Source: Pontederia crassipes
Lineage: Eukaryota > Streptophyta > Magnoliopsida > Commelinales > Pontederiaceae
NCBI GenBank assembly: GCA_030549335.1
Contig: CM060193.1
Span: 42,517,391-42,581,390 of the forward strand
Direction of reading: 5' to 3'
Length of the DNA stretch: 64,000 bases
The first letter of the stretch is position 1, and each line of letters begins with the position of its first letter. The translations under genes and the position numbers were made by a program. Positions 1 through 12,900 of this stretch are shown piece after piece. The notes below the pieces were generated by a model that saw only the letters and a program-made list of their open reading frames with translations, had not been told where the DNA came from and searched no databases.

Positions 1-184
1 GTTTTTAAAACCATAATTTCATCTCTTATTAGTTCATGAGATTAGAGAATTAATTGACATTTTTTTTATGAGTTCGATATGTCGATTCCTATTTTTTATA
101 TTACTTGAATGACTGTACTTGTCAGTGAATTTAATTTGCTATAATTTTATGCACCAATGATCTCCAATAATATACGGGTTTAAA

Positions 185-376
185 TAATATGCAACCAAAA
201 ATTGTACAACCAATATGCATTCAATGAATCTGAACCATTGAATGATGATTATATAGTTAAGATTTAATTTAATAACATATCAGTAAACTCAGTAGAGGTT
301 GAATCTCAATCATATAATCATGATCATCCTAATATGTTGATTACATATTGGTTGTACAAATGTTGGTTGCATGTTA
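185..376. mobile_element. MITE-like element with terminal inverted repeats
   Basis: The left end (189-217, starting ATGCAACCAAAAATTG) and the right end (ending GTTGGTTGCAT at 372) are inverted copies about 29 bp long with few mismatches, around an AT-rich core of about 125 bp. The inverted match may run a few bases further out on both sides (ATAAT/GTTAT). No coding capacity and no convincing target-site duplication were seen, so the superfamily is not assigned. Confidence 0.55.
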
Positions 377-1582
377 TCTATATATTTAGACACTAGAACA
401 TCCATAATAATTGAAGACTTGAGCATAAGACAACCAGCAATAAGAAGATAAGGAATTAGAAGTCAACTTTTGTACTAGCAATGTATCTAAAATAAAACAC
501 ATAATGCAACACACTTAAAACAAAGTAAAGAGAAGCATCACGTTTGGTCATTTGATATTTGATAACTGACATTTTTTAAAATATTATTTTGTGAGTCAAT
601 TGACACCTACTAATAATTGTCAAAGTGATACGTGTCATTCAATTATTTGTCATCATTGACCACTTGTCATCATTCAACCCCTTGGTTATTTATCTAATTG
701 ATTGGTTGATAATTATTATTGTTAATTGTTCATTGTCTAAAACATGATTAAGTGTTATTATGGAACATCCATCCAATTATATTATTTTACGTACTAAACG
801 TCTAACTCACAGGACTTTCTTCTTTTGTATTTTGAATATTGTAGGTAATTATTACCATTAGTTCTATACGATAGCATGTGTGATGGTTGATGTTGGTGAT
901 GATGCTAATTTTCACATTGACATGAAGTAATTCAATGTTTCTTATTTCTTAATTACCTATTTGTATTAGATATTCGATTAATGTTGGCAATTTATTTGCA
1001 AAGACTCATTTGAAATTTGTCATATTCTTTTGCACTTTGAAAGACCAATCAAAATCTATTTTTAAGTAGCTAATTTGTATTGACTAGTAACTTCATACAA
1101 ATGTCTCATTGCCATGTGGCAAGAGAATTCGGGCCATTAGAACACGACCTAAGCAGGATTGAATTCAGTTTGGCATAAGCGTGACAAAGTTGTTATGTAT
1201 TTGCAATCGCCGGAGGTGACAGTCGGCGGGTGGTGACTTTGGGCAGCGGTGGCACGCACCATTTGTGGGAGCGGGAGGAGGCCGACCGTGGGCAGCAAGT
1301 GTGGGTGTTTCACGAGCACAAACAAACACGCGGAGCTTCGTGGGCAAAAAAAGTGGTCGTAGACAACGACGGAGTAGAGCGGCGAGGGTGAACAGTGAGA
1401 GAGTGGAATGATTTGGGACTCCCTCAACAAAATTAAAAAAAAACAAAAAATAAGAAAAAATGAGCAGCACCCAACCCAACGGTTCAATCCAAGTGCCTTC
1501 CGACATTGACCTGAAGGATAGTCAAATTCAATTTGACCGGCCGAGCCCAGGCCGGTCCGAAAGTTTTTTATAGTTAAAAAAT
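377..1582. other. Intergenic stretch without recognisable gene
   Basis: AT-rich sequence up to about 1140, then a more GC-rich block (about 1190-1560). The GC-rich block gives overlapping ORFs on the minus strand, but none resembles a known protein and codon use looks random. It may be part of an unclassified repeat. Confidence 0.4.
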
Positions 1583-1771
1583 ACAACAACAACAATAAAA
1601 TCTTATCCCACTAGGTGAGGTCGACTACATGGATCATACGACGTCATTCCGCTATTCGTTGATCCATGTTCATAAGATTCGACAGAATTTTACGCTGACT
1701 GTCGGAACCTATCACAACCCTCCTCCTTTATCCGGACTTGAAACCGACTATAAAGCATAGGCGGAGTTTTT
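1583..1771 (-). mobile_element. RTE-tailed short retroelement, copy 1
   Basis: Read on the minus strand it starts with the ACTCCGCC 5' terminus, carries the middle block (GGAGGAGGGTTG, then GTCGAATCTTATGAACATGG) and ends in the tail CCCACCTAGTGGGATAAG followed by TTG repeats. Several substitutions relative to the other copies suggest it is one of the older ones. Confidence 0.75.
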
Positions 1772-2433
1772 ATAATAATAAAATAAAATTGTTTCAACGT
1801 TTAATATAAGATTTCAAGAGTCACAAGTAAAAATGTAAGTCATTATAAAACAATTTTACTTTCAAAATGAAGCATTTTAATAATACCACTCTAACCATGT
1901 CATTCCTAGAAACTAACCATATGTGCATAGAATTTATGATATACAATTTCCACCAATACACGATTAACATGTGAAAATAAATGACTAAAATATTTTTTTT
2001 TAAAAAAGATATTATATTTGATGAACCAAGTGCTAAAGAAATCTTTGTCGAGTCATCAATTATTTTGTTTTCGCTAAAAGCAAATTCACCAAAACGCCAA
2101 GTGCACTAAGCTGCCCAAAACAAGACTTTGGGCAATCATAGGTAAAAAGATACTACACCAGCACAGCTAGGAACCGCATCTACTCTCAAGATGAGCCAGA
2201 GAAGAGAACATCACAAAATATAACTTGAGATGATCAGAAAACACGAGCTCCAATGCCATTGTAAAACTTCTACATACTTCCAACTCAAAAAGGTTTCATG
2301 GTTTACTCACAACTGACATAGAGATCACCATTATAATCTACTGCAGATACAAGTTTATGTTTCATCCTTCTAATCTGTCTTCACTTTCTTTTTCTGTCTC
2401 CAGGAATTCTTCACTCACTTTCTGATGCATAGA

Positions 2434-2547
2434 TTAATTTCCTTCATACTTGGGATCAGCCATCACATAATGATAAGCAATCACCAAAACAAATATAAAA
2501 ATGCCAAGGAAATTGGCAAAGAACCCCAAGTCTTGGTCATCAATCAT
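2434..2547 (-). CDS. OST4: OST4, small subunit of oligosaccharyltransferase
   Basis: This 38-codon frame encodes a 37-residue protein that matches plant OST4 almost word for word (begins [13 protein letters not shown], ends MADPKYEGN). OST4 is a single-span membrane subunit of the ER oligosaccharyltransferase, which transfers the lipid-linked glycan to asparagines. Known for the family: it helps hold the STT3 catalytic subunit in the complex. The hydrophobic span is about residues 9-28. The ATG follows a splice acceptor (TTGCAG) without a gap, so the 5' UTR must lie in an upstream exon, most likely near 5.83-5.93 kb. The ORF is too short for usual length cut-offs. Length and sequence are normal for the family and no defect is seen. 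Confidence 0.93.
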   Translation of the reverse strand: MIDDQDLGFFANFLGIFIFVLVIAYHYVMADPKYEGN

Positions 2548-2777
2548 CTGCAATAAAAAATATACAAATGAGTAACACCCTTTCAAGATAATATTATGTA
2601 TAAAACTAGTATTTTATTTCATTAATTATCAGATATATCAAAGAAAAATTCAGAAATTACACCATTTCAGCTCTGACATATGAATGCTAAGATGACTAAC
2701 ATGTTAAATGGAAGTTAGTTAAATAATTACAGGATAGTGCACGAATTCACACTAACAAGATCTTGTGCTTCTGACTA

Positions 2778-2954
2778 CAACAATAACAACAACAAAGTCT
2801 TATCCCACTAGGTGGGGTTGGTTACATGGATCATACGACGCTTCGTTGATCCATGTTCATAAGATTCGACAGGATTTTATGCTGGCTGTCGGGGCCTAAC
2901 ACAACCCTCCTCCTTTATCCGAGCTTGGGACCGACTATAAAATATAGGCGGAGT
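2778..2954 (-). mobile_element. RTE-tailed short retroelement, copy 2, full length with 17-bp TSD
   Basis: A perfect 17-bp duplication (TCTTGTGCTTCTGACTA) at 2761-2777 and 2955-2971 fixes both ends of the element. On the minus strand the body runs from ACTCCGCCTATATTTTATAG to a TTG/TTA repeat tail. With the copy at 31977-32131, this shows that the 5' terminus is defined rather than a random truncation. Confidence 0.85.
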
Positions 2955-3554
2955 TCTTGTGCTTCTGACTAAACAATAAAAATCAAGCCTGTACAAAACA
3001 CAAGTTATTACTTCAATCTGGTAATGTTACAAGTCAATCATCTTTTACAATGTTGTCAAAATCATGAGTTATTCTTTTTGAAACAGCTGATTTAACAAGT
3101 TGATTCGCTCATAAACTCATTTTGAGCCAGCATACAATAGTTTGCGTGCTGAGGTCTAGAATCACCTGATGTGGCATGCAGCCATGTAAAGCCTTTTTAT
3201 ATCTTTGGTCATGTGGTACCACACGATACCCTAATTAACACAATATATTGTTCTCCAAGCTGTTCACAGTTTGCTGTGCTGCCATTCAACACAACCCTCT
3301 GCATCTTCCTCCAATAGCTGATACCTGTGTATGCTGCGGCTGCTCAAATTAGCCACTGCTGCCGTTCACATTCACCACTGGCGGCTGCTCAAGTCCACCT
3401 TTGTTTGTCATAGTTGTACTGCCATACATTGCTAACGCTGCTCAGCAATGCCGTGTGTTGCTAGTACTCTCATCTTTCTCCCTTCCCTTCACTCTCTGCC
3501 TCCTGTTCACGAGCATATTTGCCCATGAGTGTTCTTTTCTGCTCCAAAACTTCC

Positions 3555-4411
3555 GGATAAATTACACGTGTCATCCTCCAACTATCTCAATATCTAGATT
3601 GTCCTTCAACTTTATTTTGTAACTAGAATATCCTCTAAGTTTTAAAATCTTGCACGTGATGTCCTCTTGACCGCCAATAGACAGTTTTCCGGTTACAAGG
3701 TTGACGTGGCACAATAAAAATAATAAATATTATTAAAAACTAATGGACGAACCCAGGCTCGTCCTCTACCACCTGTTCATCGGGGGTGGGGAAATCAGCT
3801 AGAGGTGGGTGGGTGGGTGGGAAGGAGGGAGGGGAGGGGGAGGGGGAGCAGTTTGGAGACGAACCCAGGCTCGTCCTCGTCCATCCGCTCTGCTCGCCTT
3901 GGCTGCGTGGCGCCATCAAGTTCCTGTTCCACCCACCACTGCCCTCCTTTCTTTCCAATCACCTTGTCAACATGTACATCGACGTTTCCAATGCATCTGC
4001 AGCCCAGCAGAGCACACGAGGGGCGACTACCGCGGCAGCCAAGCCCAGCCGATGACGCCAAAGCGGAGCAGTGAAGGCAATGAGCTCAAGGGCCACATCC
4101 ACGGTATCCTCCTCCTCCGTCTCCGGCGAGGGGTGACAGGGACTCCCCTCGCCTTGTTTTCCTTCTCTGGCGAGGAGCGGTAGAGACCCGTTCCTCTCCT
4201 CCTCCAACTCCATCCAGAGGCGGCAGGGATCACCCTTCGTCTTCGACGAGAGGAGACAGCCTTTTCACTTTTTATTTGTTTATTATTTGATTTTTTTGTT
4301 TTTCCATGTCGACAGAATTCCAAACTTCAAGGATACTCTGATTACAAATTGAAGTAGAGGTCTGGAGAGTTACCGCACCCAAAGTTCGAGGACAAGACGT
4401 GTAATTTACCC
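3555..4411. mobile_element. MULE-like non-autonomous element with 9-bp TSD
   Basis: The ends form a terminal inverted repeat of about 28 bp (GGATAAATTACACGTG on the left; the right end reads GGGTAAATTACACGTC when reversed). They are flanked by the direct repeat AAAACTTCC at 3546-3554 and 4412-4420. A 9-bp duplication is typical of Mutator-like elements. The interior (about 3780-4260) is GC-rich and contains the phrase GAACCCAGGCTCGTCCTC twice, about 114 bp apart. It codes for no recognisable protein. Captured host sequence is possible but unproven. Confidence 0.7.
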
Positions 4412-4700
4412 AAAACTTCCTCTTTTGTTTGCTTGCAGAAGGGGACATCAAGACAGAGGATACCCTCCTCTACTCACAAGCCTCACATGCAGAGGGTCAA
4501 TCCTTCCCAAAAATGCTGTTCTTGGGCAGATGAGCAATTTATTTTCACCAACTTTTAATTGTTTTATGCTCTAAAAAAAACTTTTAATTGTTTTATATAT
4601 CTACAATATGAAACATTGTTATTTATGTTTTATGAGTGGGATACAATTTTTTCTTTGAACGTAAGAGGGATGTCAGACCTTTTGTCTGCCATTCATTGTA

Positions 4701-5075
4701 AGAAGATAACCAAATGAATGATAAAACAACTTGATGGACTCTTTGTTATTAAGGTTAAATGGATATTTTTCTTTCACAACTGATTCAAACAAGGCATCTT
4801 CAATTAAGAACCAAATGGTTCCCAACATTAAATAATGACTATACAATGTGGTAATTATGGTTCAGAATGTATTGTTAATCATCTAAAGCTTGGCCACACT
4901 TTAAATACAATTGCTGAAATCTCATAGCTCTTTAAATATGTTGAAGATGACCAAATGAATGATAAAACTTGATCAACTTTTTGTTATTAAGGTTAAATGG
5001 ATGATTTCTTTGCCAACTGATTCAAACAACGCATCTTCAATAAAGAACCAAATGGTTCCCAACATTAAATATACA
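4701..5075. repeat. Diverged local duplication of about 135 bp
   Basis: The blocks at about 4701-4835 and 4943-5075 share long stretches such as ACCAAATGAATGATAAAAC and AACCAAATGGTTCCCAAC, offset by about 242 bp. The spacer is unrelated. Confidence 0.6.
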
Positions 5076-5830
5076 AAATCAAATTTCCTTAACAACTCAC
5101 TGATCCCTCCTATATTTGTATGCAGACTGAGCCCCACAAGAAACTCATGAACTTCTCCATCAACTTAAGTTGAACTACACCCAGCTGGTACCCACATCCT
5201 TCATATTCTTCTTAAAACATGGCTCTAACGATTGGTTTCCACATAAATATTTGATGCCATGAGGATCTGATGGATCTAATTTACACATCTTTTTGTCCAT
5301 GAAACCCTACGTGCAATGGGATAAGTTCAAGAGTTGACACCAAAGTTCATCAAGCAACAAAAAGAATTGGAGCTCCAAGCACAAAGATATTAGAAGCACA
5401 AGAGAAGAAGTCACTGGACAGGATGACACGTCTTAGAGGCAACAGAATGCAGGTATTCGCAATCGGCGGATAGGGAAGTTGGCGGTGGGGTTGATGGGTT
5501 TTCTTATCACAGTTTCGGCGTCCTCTCTCCCCTCTCCCTGCATCTCTCTCCTCTCTCCAAGAATTTAGTGTTCCACAGCAGTCTACGAATTCATTAGGAC
5601 ATACCATTACAGAGGTATCGATGCAAAACAAAACCAGAAAAAAGGGAAATGAAAAAACAAAGAGTGGATATCGATAGAGCTAGGAGCAAGAAAGAATCAA
5701 ACAGACCTATGAAAATACTGCGAATCGTTTCGTCAACGAGACATGTTGGATCGAAATCCAACAAAAAAACGCATGAACAGATCGATTGATAACGGGAAAG
5801 GAAATTTAGAAGGGGAAAAAATGACGTTAC

Positions 5831-5945
5831 CGTGGATCGTGTAGGATCTGGTGCCCGACGTTGATTGCTCACTGCGGCGGCGTCGGCGGCGACTGTGGTT
5901 GGCAGATCCGATGGGAGCTTGAGAGCGCCGGGGGTTGCGGATCGC
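5831..5945 (-). other. Probable 5'-UTR exon of OST4
   Basis: A GC-rich stretch on the minus strand ends in a good donor (CACG|GTAACG) and lies just downstream of a TATA-like motif and two G-boxes. The OST4 start codon sits right after an acceptor 3.28 kb away, so a non-coding first exon is required and this is the best candidate. The transcription start is not determined; around 5920 is a guess. Confidence 0.4.
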
Positions 5946-5946
5946 T

Positions 5947-5977
5947 GATATATTATTTCGCACGTGAGAAGCACGTG
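5947..5977 (-). promoter_or_regulatory. Putative OST4 promoter: TATA-like motif and two G-boxes
   Basis: Two CACGTG G-boxes lie at 5961-5966 and 5972-5977, just upstream (minus strand) of an AATAATATATC motif at about 5947-5958. G-boxes bind bZIP and bHLH factors. Palindromic CACGTG twice within 17 bp is unlikely by chance, but activity is not shown. Confidence 0.45.
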
Positions 5978-6139
5978 GGATGCATATTACTCCGCCATCA
6001 TCATATATGTTTTAGAGCTTGTTGGGCAGCCCGGCCCACTTGTAGCACAGCTGACAGCTCGGCTTTTCAAGTGTTGAGATGGGCCTTATTTTTGGAAATT
6101 ATGATCCTAGGCCTTTTTCTAGATTTTGAATATATGTAA

Positions 6140-6813
6140 AAATAAAAGTTTAAATTTTACTTTCAGATGTTTGAATAAATGTAAGTAGGTGTTAAAAATT
6201 TAAGATGAGATTTATATTTAAATCACATATTTCTTGCAACATGCTCACTTCTAACTTTTAAAATTTAAGTTCAAATTTATTTTGAGTGTTTTTTGCAAAT
6301 TTTAAGAAAGTTCCACCTTTGTTTTTAAGAAATATAGTTCATATAATTGAAAGAAATCATACACAAGTATAAAAACATATTTCTTACTATCTAAATTCAC
6401 AACATATTTATGCACAAACAACTCAAAGATTTAAGACCTCCAATTATATATTTGTGCTAATTACACTTTTAAATTTGAATTAGGTCTTTCTTTGTTTTTC
6501 TTTTATGCAAGAATGACAAATAATGTCTTTATCAATTTAATATTAGACACATCTCGAACAAATTTATTTAAAAAAAAATGAAGCAATTCAAAATTCATAT
6601 ATTCAAGTCTTCTTTTCCATAAAGTTGTGTCGAAAAAGAACATAAATCAATATCGGTCACTAGATTATATCAGTAACATATCACAACAAGAACATCGAAA
6701 ATAAAACATTTTTTTAGGAGAAAAGAAAACATTTTCCCCTTGCAAAATGACACCAGTCCTGGTTGCAATCAAAATGATATTGTCAATCTAGTCTTGTCAG
6801 TGTCAAACTTGAA
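6140..6813. other. AT-rich intergenic stretch and presumed MAM33-like 3' UTR
   Basis: Nothing recognisable apart from AT-rich sequence. The part just below 6814 should hold the 3' UTR of the MAM33-like gene. Confidence 0.4.
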
Positions 6814-6979
6814 CTAGATAGTTTTAGCAATTATAGACTCCAAAGTGCCCAGCCAATTCACATACTGATTATGCTCCCTTTTGTGCAAATATTCAAAGAG
6901 GAAATTCGTCAGTTTTGGAGTAACTCCTCTTGCAATTAGATACTCCTTCCACCCATTTTGCAACTGAGATTCCAAGGAC
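6814..6979 (-). CDS. MAM33-like exon 3 (C-terminus)
   Basis: This exon encodes the last 54 residues, from SLESQLQNGWKEYL to NWLGTLESIIAKTI, then TAG. The acceptor is TTTGCAG. The one base before TCC completes the Arg codon split with exon 2, which confirms the long-range join. Confidence 0.85.
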
Positions 6980-9900
6980 CTGCAAAGAAAAATTTTGTAA
7001 AAATGTTGATAAAGAAATTATGTAGCCACATGCATTCAGAAAGCAAGTTCCATGAGTCATTTCAAGACACGAAAAAGGATGCCACAAAAGATTAAAAAAA
7101 CAAAATTTAAGTGACCTTTTCTCTTTACATAAGACCTATGGTATTTGAAGGGAAGTAAATTTTCTTTTACCTTGCATAATATTTTTCTTGGATTATTGCA
7201 GTAGCATAGCAAGAAAAAAAAAACAATGCTAAAAGACAAAAGCTCTCTGATAGTCGGTCTTCATTCCTTGCTTTCCCTAGATATTTTAATTGAGAGTGAG
7301 CTTAGAGTGACAATGATCTTGCATCCATTGTGATGCTAAAAAAAGGAACGTTTGACTTCATGGACAAAGTATCTGTTGAGTTTTCAAATAACATTTACAC
7401 AAGAACAATATATCAAAATCAAATTAGCAGAGAATGCTTATATCAGGTCAGTTTCCAGCTACCCAATTCCCAAGAGTTCTTACTCGGTAGACAAGCATGA
7501 AATCTCATTCATAAATCTGATTGGTTGGTGCTTCCCAACAGGTGCATCGCACTAAGCCTAATCCCACTTATTTAGAATTCAAAACTTCCTAATTCGGGAC
7601 AACAACCACTGGCACAGTAACTGGAATAGAAACAGGCCCGCAGATGAAAGATGACATTCTAGAGGTTTTACATCTAGAAAGGCAGGATGCTTGTCTTTCA
7701 TATGCCACTTCCAGATGATTCACATTCAGTAGGATTTCTTTTACAAGGAAAATTGTGGAAATTCTAATAAGCATGTGGCTAGCTCTGGTTATATTTGCTC
7801 TATCAATTATGTCTGGTGCCAACCTCGACTAATGCAATTCAGTAAACAGAATATGTCCATTGCCAAATCAGACCTATCTCATTGAAAATGGGAAATTCAT
7901 GAAAAATTGCAATCCACGTAGATTTGAAGTGGAAGATATTACTGCAGAGATGGATACTCTACAACAAAATATAGTTTAGGCAAATGATTTGTCTTTGGTC
8001 GCATCGTGTGTTCTCCACAATGCAAAACAAACTTTTCGGCTGTTCAGACAACTTAGTTTCACCCACCCTGTTTGTGTTATTAAATTTTGTGTCATTGTTA
8101 AGAAAATTAACATTGACAAAGTATCCAGCCTTGAGCTATATGTTATCATTTCACTATTCCATTCTCTTAAATCCTCATACCACTTGCATAATCAGATGAG
8201 GCATTCAGCTTTCTGATAAGGACTGACAAGGTCAGGATGAACCTCCATAGAGAAAGCTGTCTGTTCCCCGATACATTGACAGACAACTCTTCTCATAAAC
8301 CAACAGATGTCTCAACTTGAGCCTGTTGTGCCCCATTATTCTAACTTATACATTTTAGGCCCATGAGCCTTTTTGTAACAACGACAACAACAACAACAAC
8401 AAAGCCTTATCCCACTAGGTGAGGTCGACTACATGGATCATACGACGTCATCGTTGATCCATGTTCATAAGATTCGACAGGATTTTATGCTGGCTGTCGG
8501 GGCCTAACACAACCCTCCTCCTGGATTTTATGCTGGCTGTCGGGGCCTAACACAACCCTCCTCCTTTATCCGGGCTTGGGACCGGCTATAAAACATGATG
8601 TAAAAAATATGAAAGAAAAAAGAAACCTGGGAACGCAATTTACCATCCTTTTGATAATTTGATCGTCTTGCCAAAATGACCTCTCCAAAGATTACTTCCT
8701 CATTAGAGTAGAGGGTTTTAACATGGCTAAAGTCCAACAGACAACTGAATTTTTTTACCATATATTTTACTAATATTATGGAAAAAAGGAAGGAATACTT
8801 CATCTATCATCAGTGAAAAATCCAGTGAACTAAATTCATTACTAGATCCATATTGGTTCTCATACCTCCCAAATGATAAGATTTTCTTTTTGTGAACATC
8901 CCAAATAAGAAATTATGGCATTGAAGAGCCAAAGCAGTTAAAGTAATCAATTTCTTAAACTCTAAACCAGAACATTCAAGAAAAAAGGGTCGAAGCCAAA
9001 AAAAAAACCCCACGAACTAAAATAAATGAGCAGAGCCTCCTCAAGAATTGCTACATCGCATCTGACAGCTTTTCAAAAATTTATCACATCTGACAAAATG
9101 AACACCGATACTGTTACTAATTTCATTTCTAAAAGATCAGAAGTCATGAAGTTTTCATATCTCCCAAAAAACGGTGCACTTCTCTAACCAGCTATGCAAC
9201 ATCAGTAAAATTAGTCACAGCAAACTATAAAATGATTCTTTGAACCTTCCAAATAAACTGCCCGTGAAAAGCACCAGCAACCTAAAATGATTCTTTGAAC
9301 CTTTGAAATAAACAGCCCATGAAAAACAACAGCAACACATTTTGTCCGACAATCAACCAAAACCCTGAAAGACTTCCAACCTCACCGAAGATTTTTCCAT
9401 ACTCTGCCATCTATTTAGCAAGTACCTCGGGGACTAGGGCAGTGCATATTCAAAATAAATATGGAAAAATGAGAAACCTGCACATACTAAAAGAATTGAA
9501 GCTGAACAAATTGCAAAACTGACAGCAAACCTTCAATCAAAATTAATTCAATCGCAACAACCTTAATATTTACACAACACAAGGCAAGAATTCCATTCAT
9601 TCTCCTAGAATCCCAAGCCATTCAACTGATTAGTTTGGCAATTTTCAAGTTCACAATCTTATCTTGTGTGAGCCAAAACGTTATGCTGTGAAATTGAAAC
9701 CGACCATTAGAAAACCTCACCTGCTTCTAAGTGAACATGTTCAAAGAATATAATCACTCAACAAATTAAGTACAAATAGAACAACACTGTAAAATACACA
9801 ATCTGCAAAAAAAATGTAAAAGTTAAAATAAGCTTAACAGCACAATCAACAAAGACACGTCAGCAATTAAACCTACACTAGACACTAACTATATGGGAAT

Positions 9901-12900
9901 CACCATGGTTAGTATGCTGAGTTTAACTGATTTATCTCTCATTGAACAATTTCCAGATAAGTAGATGATCAGTCTAAGAGAAACCAAACTTAATCTGAAA
10001 TACTTGACTGGCGTGTATGCTGAACAGGAGGTTGGAGTTTATACTCTATACTGGAAACATCAAATGCAAGCAGCAAAAACCTAATTATGAAACCAGTCAA
10101 GAAGTGTTAACCATAAAAAGACAACTAATGGAGACATAAATAATTGAAGAACACTGTAATCTCCTCGCATTAACAAATATCCATGCTCCAAACAGTTGCA
10201 TATCCTTGCTTCAAGAACTAACAATCAGACACGTCACACAAGTACTTAATAGTATTGCACATCTCAAATTCATGTTTCGATTATGTCATGACTGCAAATT
10301 TGGCAACAAATATGACACCATGAGTATCTTACACGGTTATGAATTACAATGGAAACATCGAAAACACATCATGATTGTGATTATTACAACATGTTAAGTT
10401 AATTAACAGCCAAAATGGCAAGTTAAATCCAGATCCACACCCCGAATATCTTACATGGTTATAAATTATATCGCATGCAACACTAGACAAAAAAAATAAT
10501 CTAACACAACTCTATTCAGTTATAAACTTGAGAAATATATAACCAAAATAAGGGTTAAGCTAATTCAAAACATATCCTCTACACGGAAGCTTAACCACTC
10601 ATCAACATGGTTGTGTACATATTCCAAGAAAATAACATATATTGCTAAGTGGACCTAGACGGAAGTACATAATCTTCCAACTTCAATTTAAGACACGAGA
10701 CCGTATGCGACAACAGTTAATATAGAAACATAACTTAATGGCCTATTGACAAATAAATATGATCTTGTAACTTGTAAGAGGACAGTTGATTTTTCAGTTC
10801 ATCTAGTTTGCTTTTACAACCATAAAATGGTTAACCACTATACAAATCCCCTAGTTATACACAAAACAATGGTAAGATATTTTTATTTTGCGTAAAGCTC
10901 AGAATGGTATATGTAAGAGTACACATAGAGGCTGCAATGAGACTGATTCAGTGATATTTACCAAGGACAGCTCTTCTATATTCTAAGTATCTACCTGTGT
11001 ACATAAAAAATCAAACAAACTAGCTACATACATCTGACACCTAAATTATTACATTACATATCAAGATTGTAAGAAGATTTACACGATATAGAACACTACT
11101 GGGTACCAGGTTTCAATTGTAATGGTATTCTTTGTAGAATCTTCAATAACCAAAACCTATCAATGATCTTTTTCTTTTTTAAAAACACCAACATGCATAT
11201 ATAACACAACATGCCTCTAATTATAATTTTGCAGAATCTTCAATAACCAAAACCTACCAGCCTTCGTTGTATTTTTTTAGAAACACCAATATGCAACCAA
11301 ATTAAATAGCATTTAGGGCAATAATAGTAGAAAATGCATGCATCTGTATATAAACCTCTATTAACTTCTCTCGGGTTTACCAAGTAAACAAGGATAGCAA
11401 ATCCTTTTCAAAATAATCAGCGAAGGAAATAACCTATACTCCTCGTGAGGAGGTGATACAGTTCACAGGGTAGCAAAGGAATAAATGACAACATGCAGTA
11501 AAATGGATCTTCCTTATTACTCATGATTGAGAACGTAAACTAAGTGTTGGATATCTTTTCAAAAAGAAAAACTAAAAGTTAGAACGATAGGCATATTTAA
11601 GTAAGAAGAAACCGAGATATCACCAATAAGATTACAGTGTGTGTACTACGAAAAGCAGGGTAATAAATAGAGGATTTCTGTGCAAATGAACTTTTTCTTA
11701 TAACTAAAAATTGGAGACGAGGACAAAAAGAGAACGCTCAAAACTCACCAAAGAAACATGATGTAAAAACAACAACAACAAAGCCTTATCCCACTAGGTG
11801 GGGTCGGCTACATGGATCATACGACGCCATCGTTGATCCATGTTCATAAGATTCGATAGGATTTTATGCTGGCTGTCGGGGCCTAACACAACCCTCCTCC
11901 TTTATCCGGGCTTGGGACCGGCTATAAAACATGATGTAAAAAATATGAAAGAAAAAAGAAATCAAAAGAAATGGACGTGGAAATAAGAAGAGGGGAAAAA
12001 AAGGGGAGAATGAAGACCAAAATCATGGAAAACAAAACAAAAACGACATGGGCAGAGCCGAAAAGAAACCAACTATGAACATTAAATCAGGGTAAAGTCC
12101 TAATGTAAAATGACGGTACGTACGTATATTCATCATAATATTAAAAATCATTACAGCAAACAAGGAAACAAATAAGCAAAGAGCACATTTAATTCAATTC
12201 TGCCATGCTCGTTACAAACGAGATAACAGCAGAAAAGATCTGTTCACTTACAAGAATAAATATTGGGCCAGACATAAGAAACCACGATTCAACTCTATTT
12301 TGAATTCCTTTGATGCTCCCTAAATTGGAACGACCAAAAACTTGTTGATATCGATATGCAACCATCTTCCTATCCAACATCAAATATAGCATAACAGAAG
12401 GTACGAGAGCATGAAACGCTGTAAGAGATCCTGCAAACATCCTGGAAATACTCCATTCTACTTGATTCAACTGCCCCGTAAATTTTTACTTCGAAATATA
12501 CGTCCAGCAACTTTAAAAATAGCATTGAGGAACACAACTATCTACTTGAATCCACAGACCAGAAATTTGGCGGAAAAGGCATCGAATATTCAAGAGCCGT
12601 AAACCTGGCTGCTCCATAATCACATTCGTGGCAAATAGGTATCAGAGAACAAACTAAACATCCAGCCCCAAAAAGAGTGACCGATCCGATCGGATGTCAT
12701 AAGAATCAACAACCCACGGCGATCGGATCCTCTAAAGGATCAAGAAGCATCAAATCGAAAAGCAATATCCCCGCGATTCCCAGAAGAAATAACCCTATCC
12801 GTCTTAACAGAGAAACTAAATTTAGTTATAATTAAACCACTTCTCAAAAAAAAGTTAAAATTAAACCATCTCTTAATGGAGTGGTTGGGTGCTTGGTTTA

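Larger units (their letters stand above)
2548..5830 (-). other. Inferred 5'-UTR intron of OST4
   Basis: The acceptor TTGCAG abuts the OST4 start codon. The proposed donor is G|GTAACG at 5831/5830 on the minus strand, giving a 3.28 kb intron. It contains a short RTE-tailed element (2778-2954), a MULE-like element (3555-4411) and a diverged local duplication (4701-5075). No other gene is visible. The donor assignment is inference and needs transcript data. Confidence 0.5.

Noticed and set aside
1149-1595. 148- and 113-codon minus-strand ORFs
   Set aside because: Overlapping frames in a GC-rich block with no domain, no splice context and low-complexity composition.
3740-4323. Cluster of overlapping ORFs on both strands
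   Set aside because: All lie in the GC-rich interior of the MULE-like element; the translations are repeat-like (runs of Arg, Ser, Gly).
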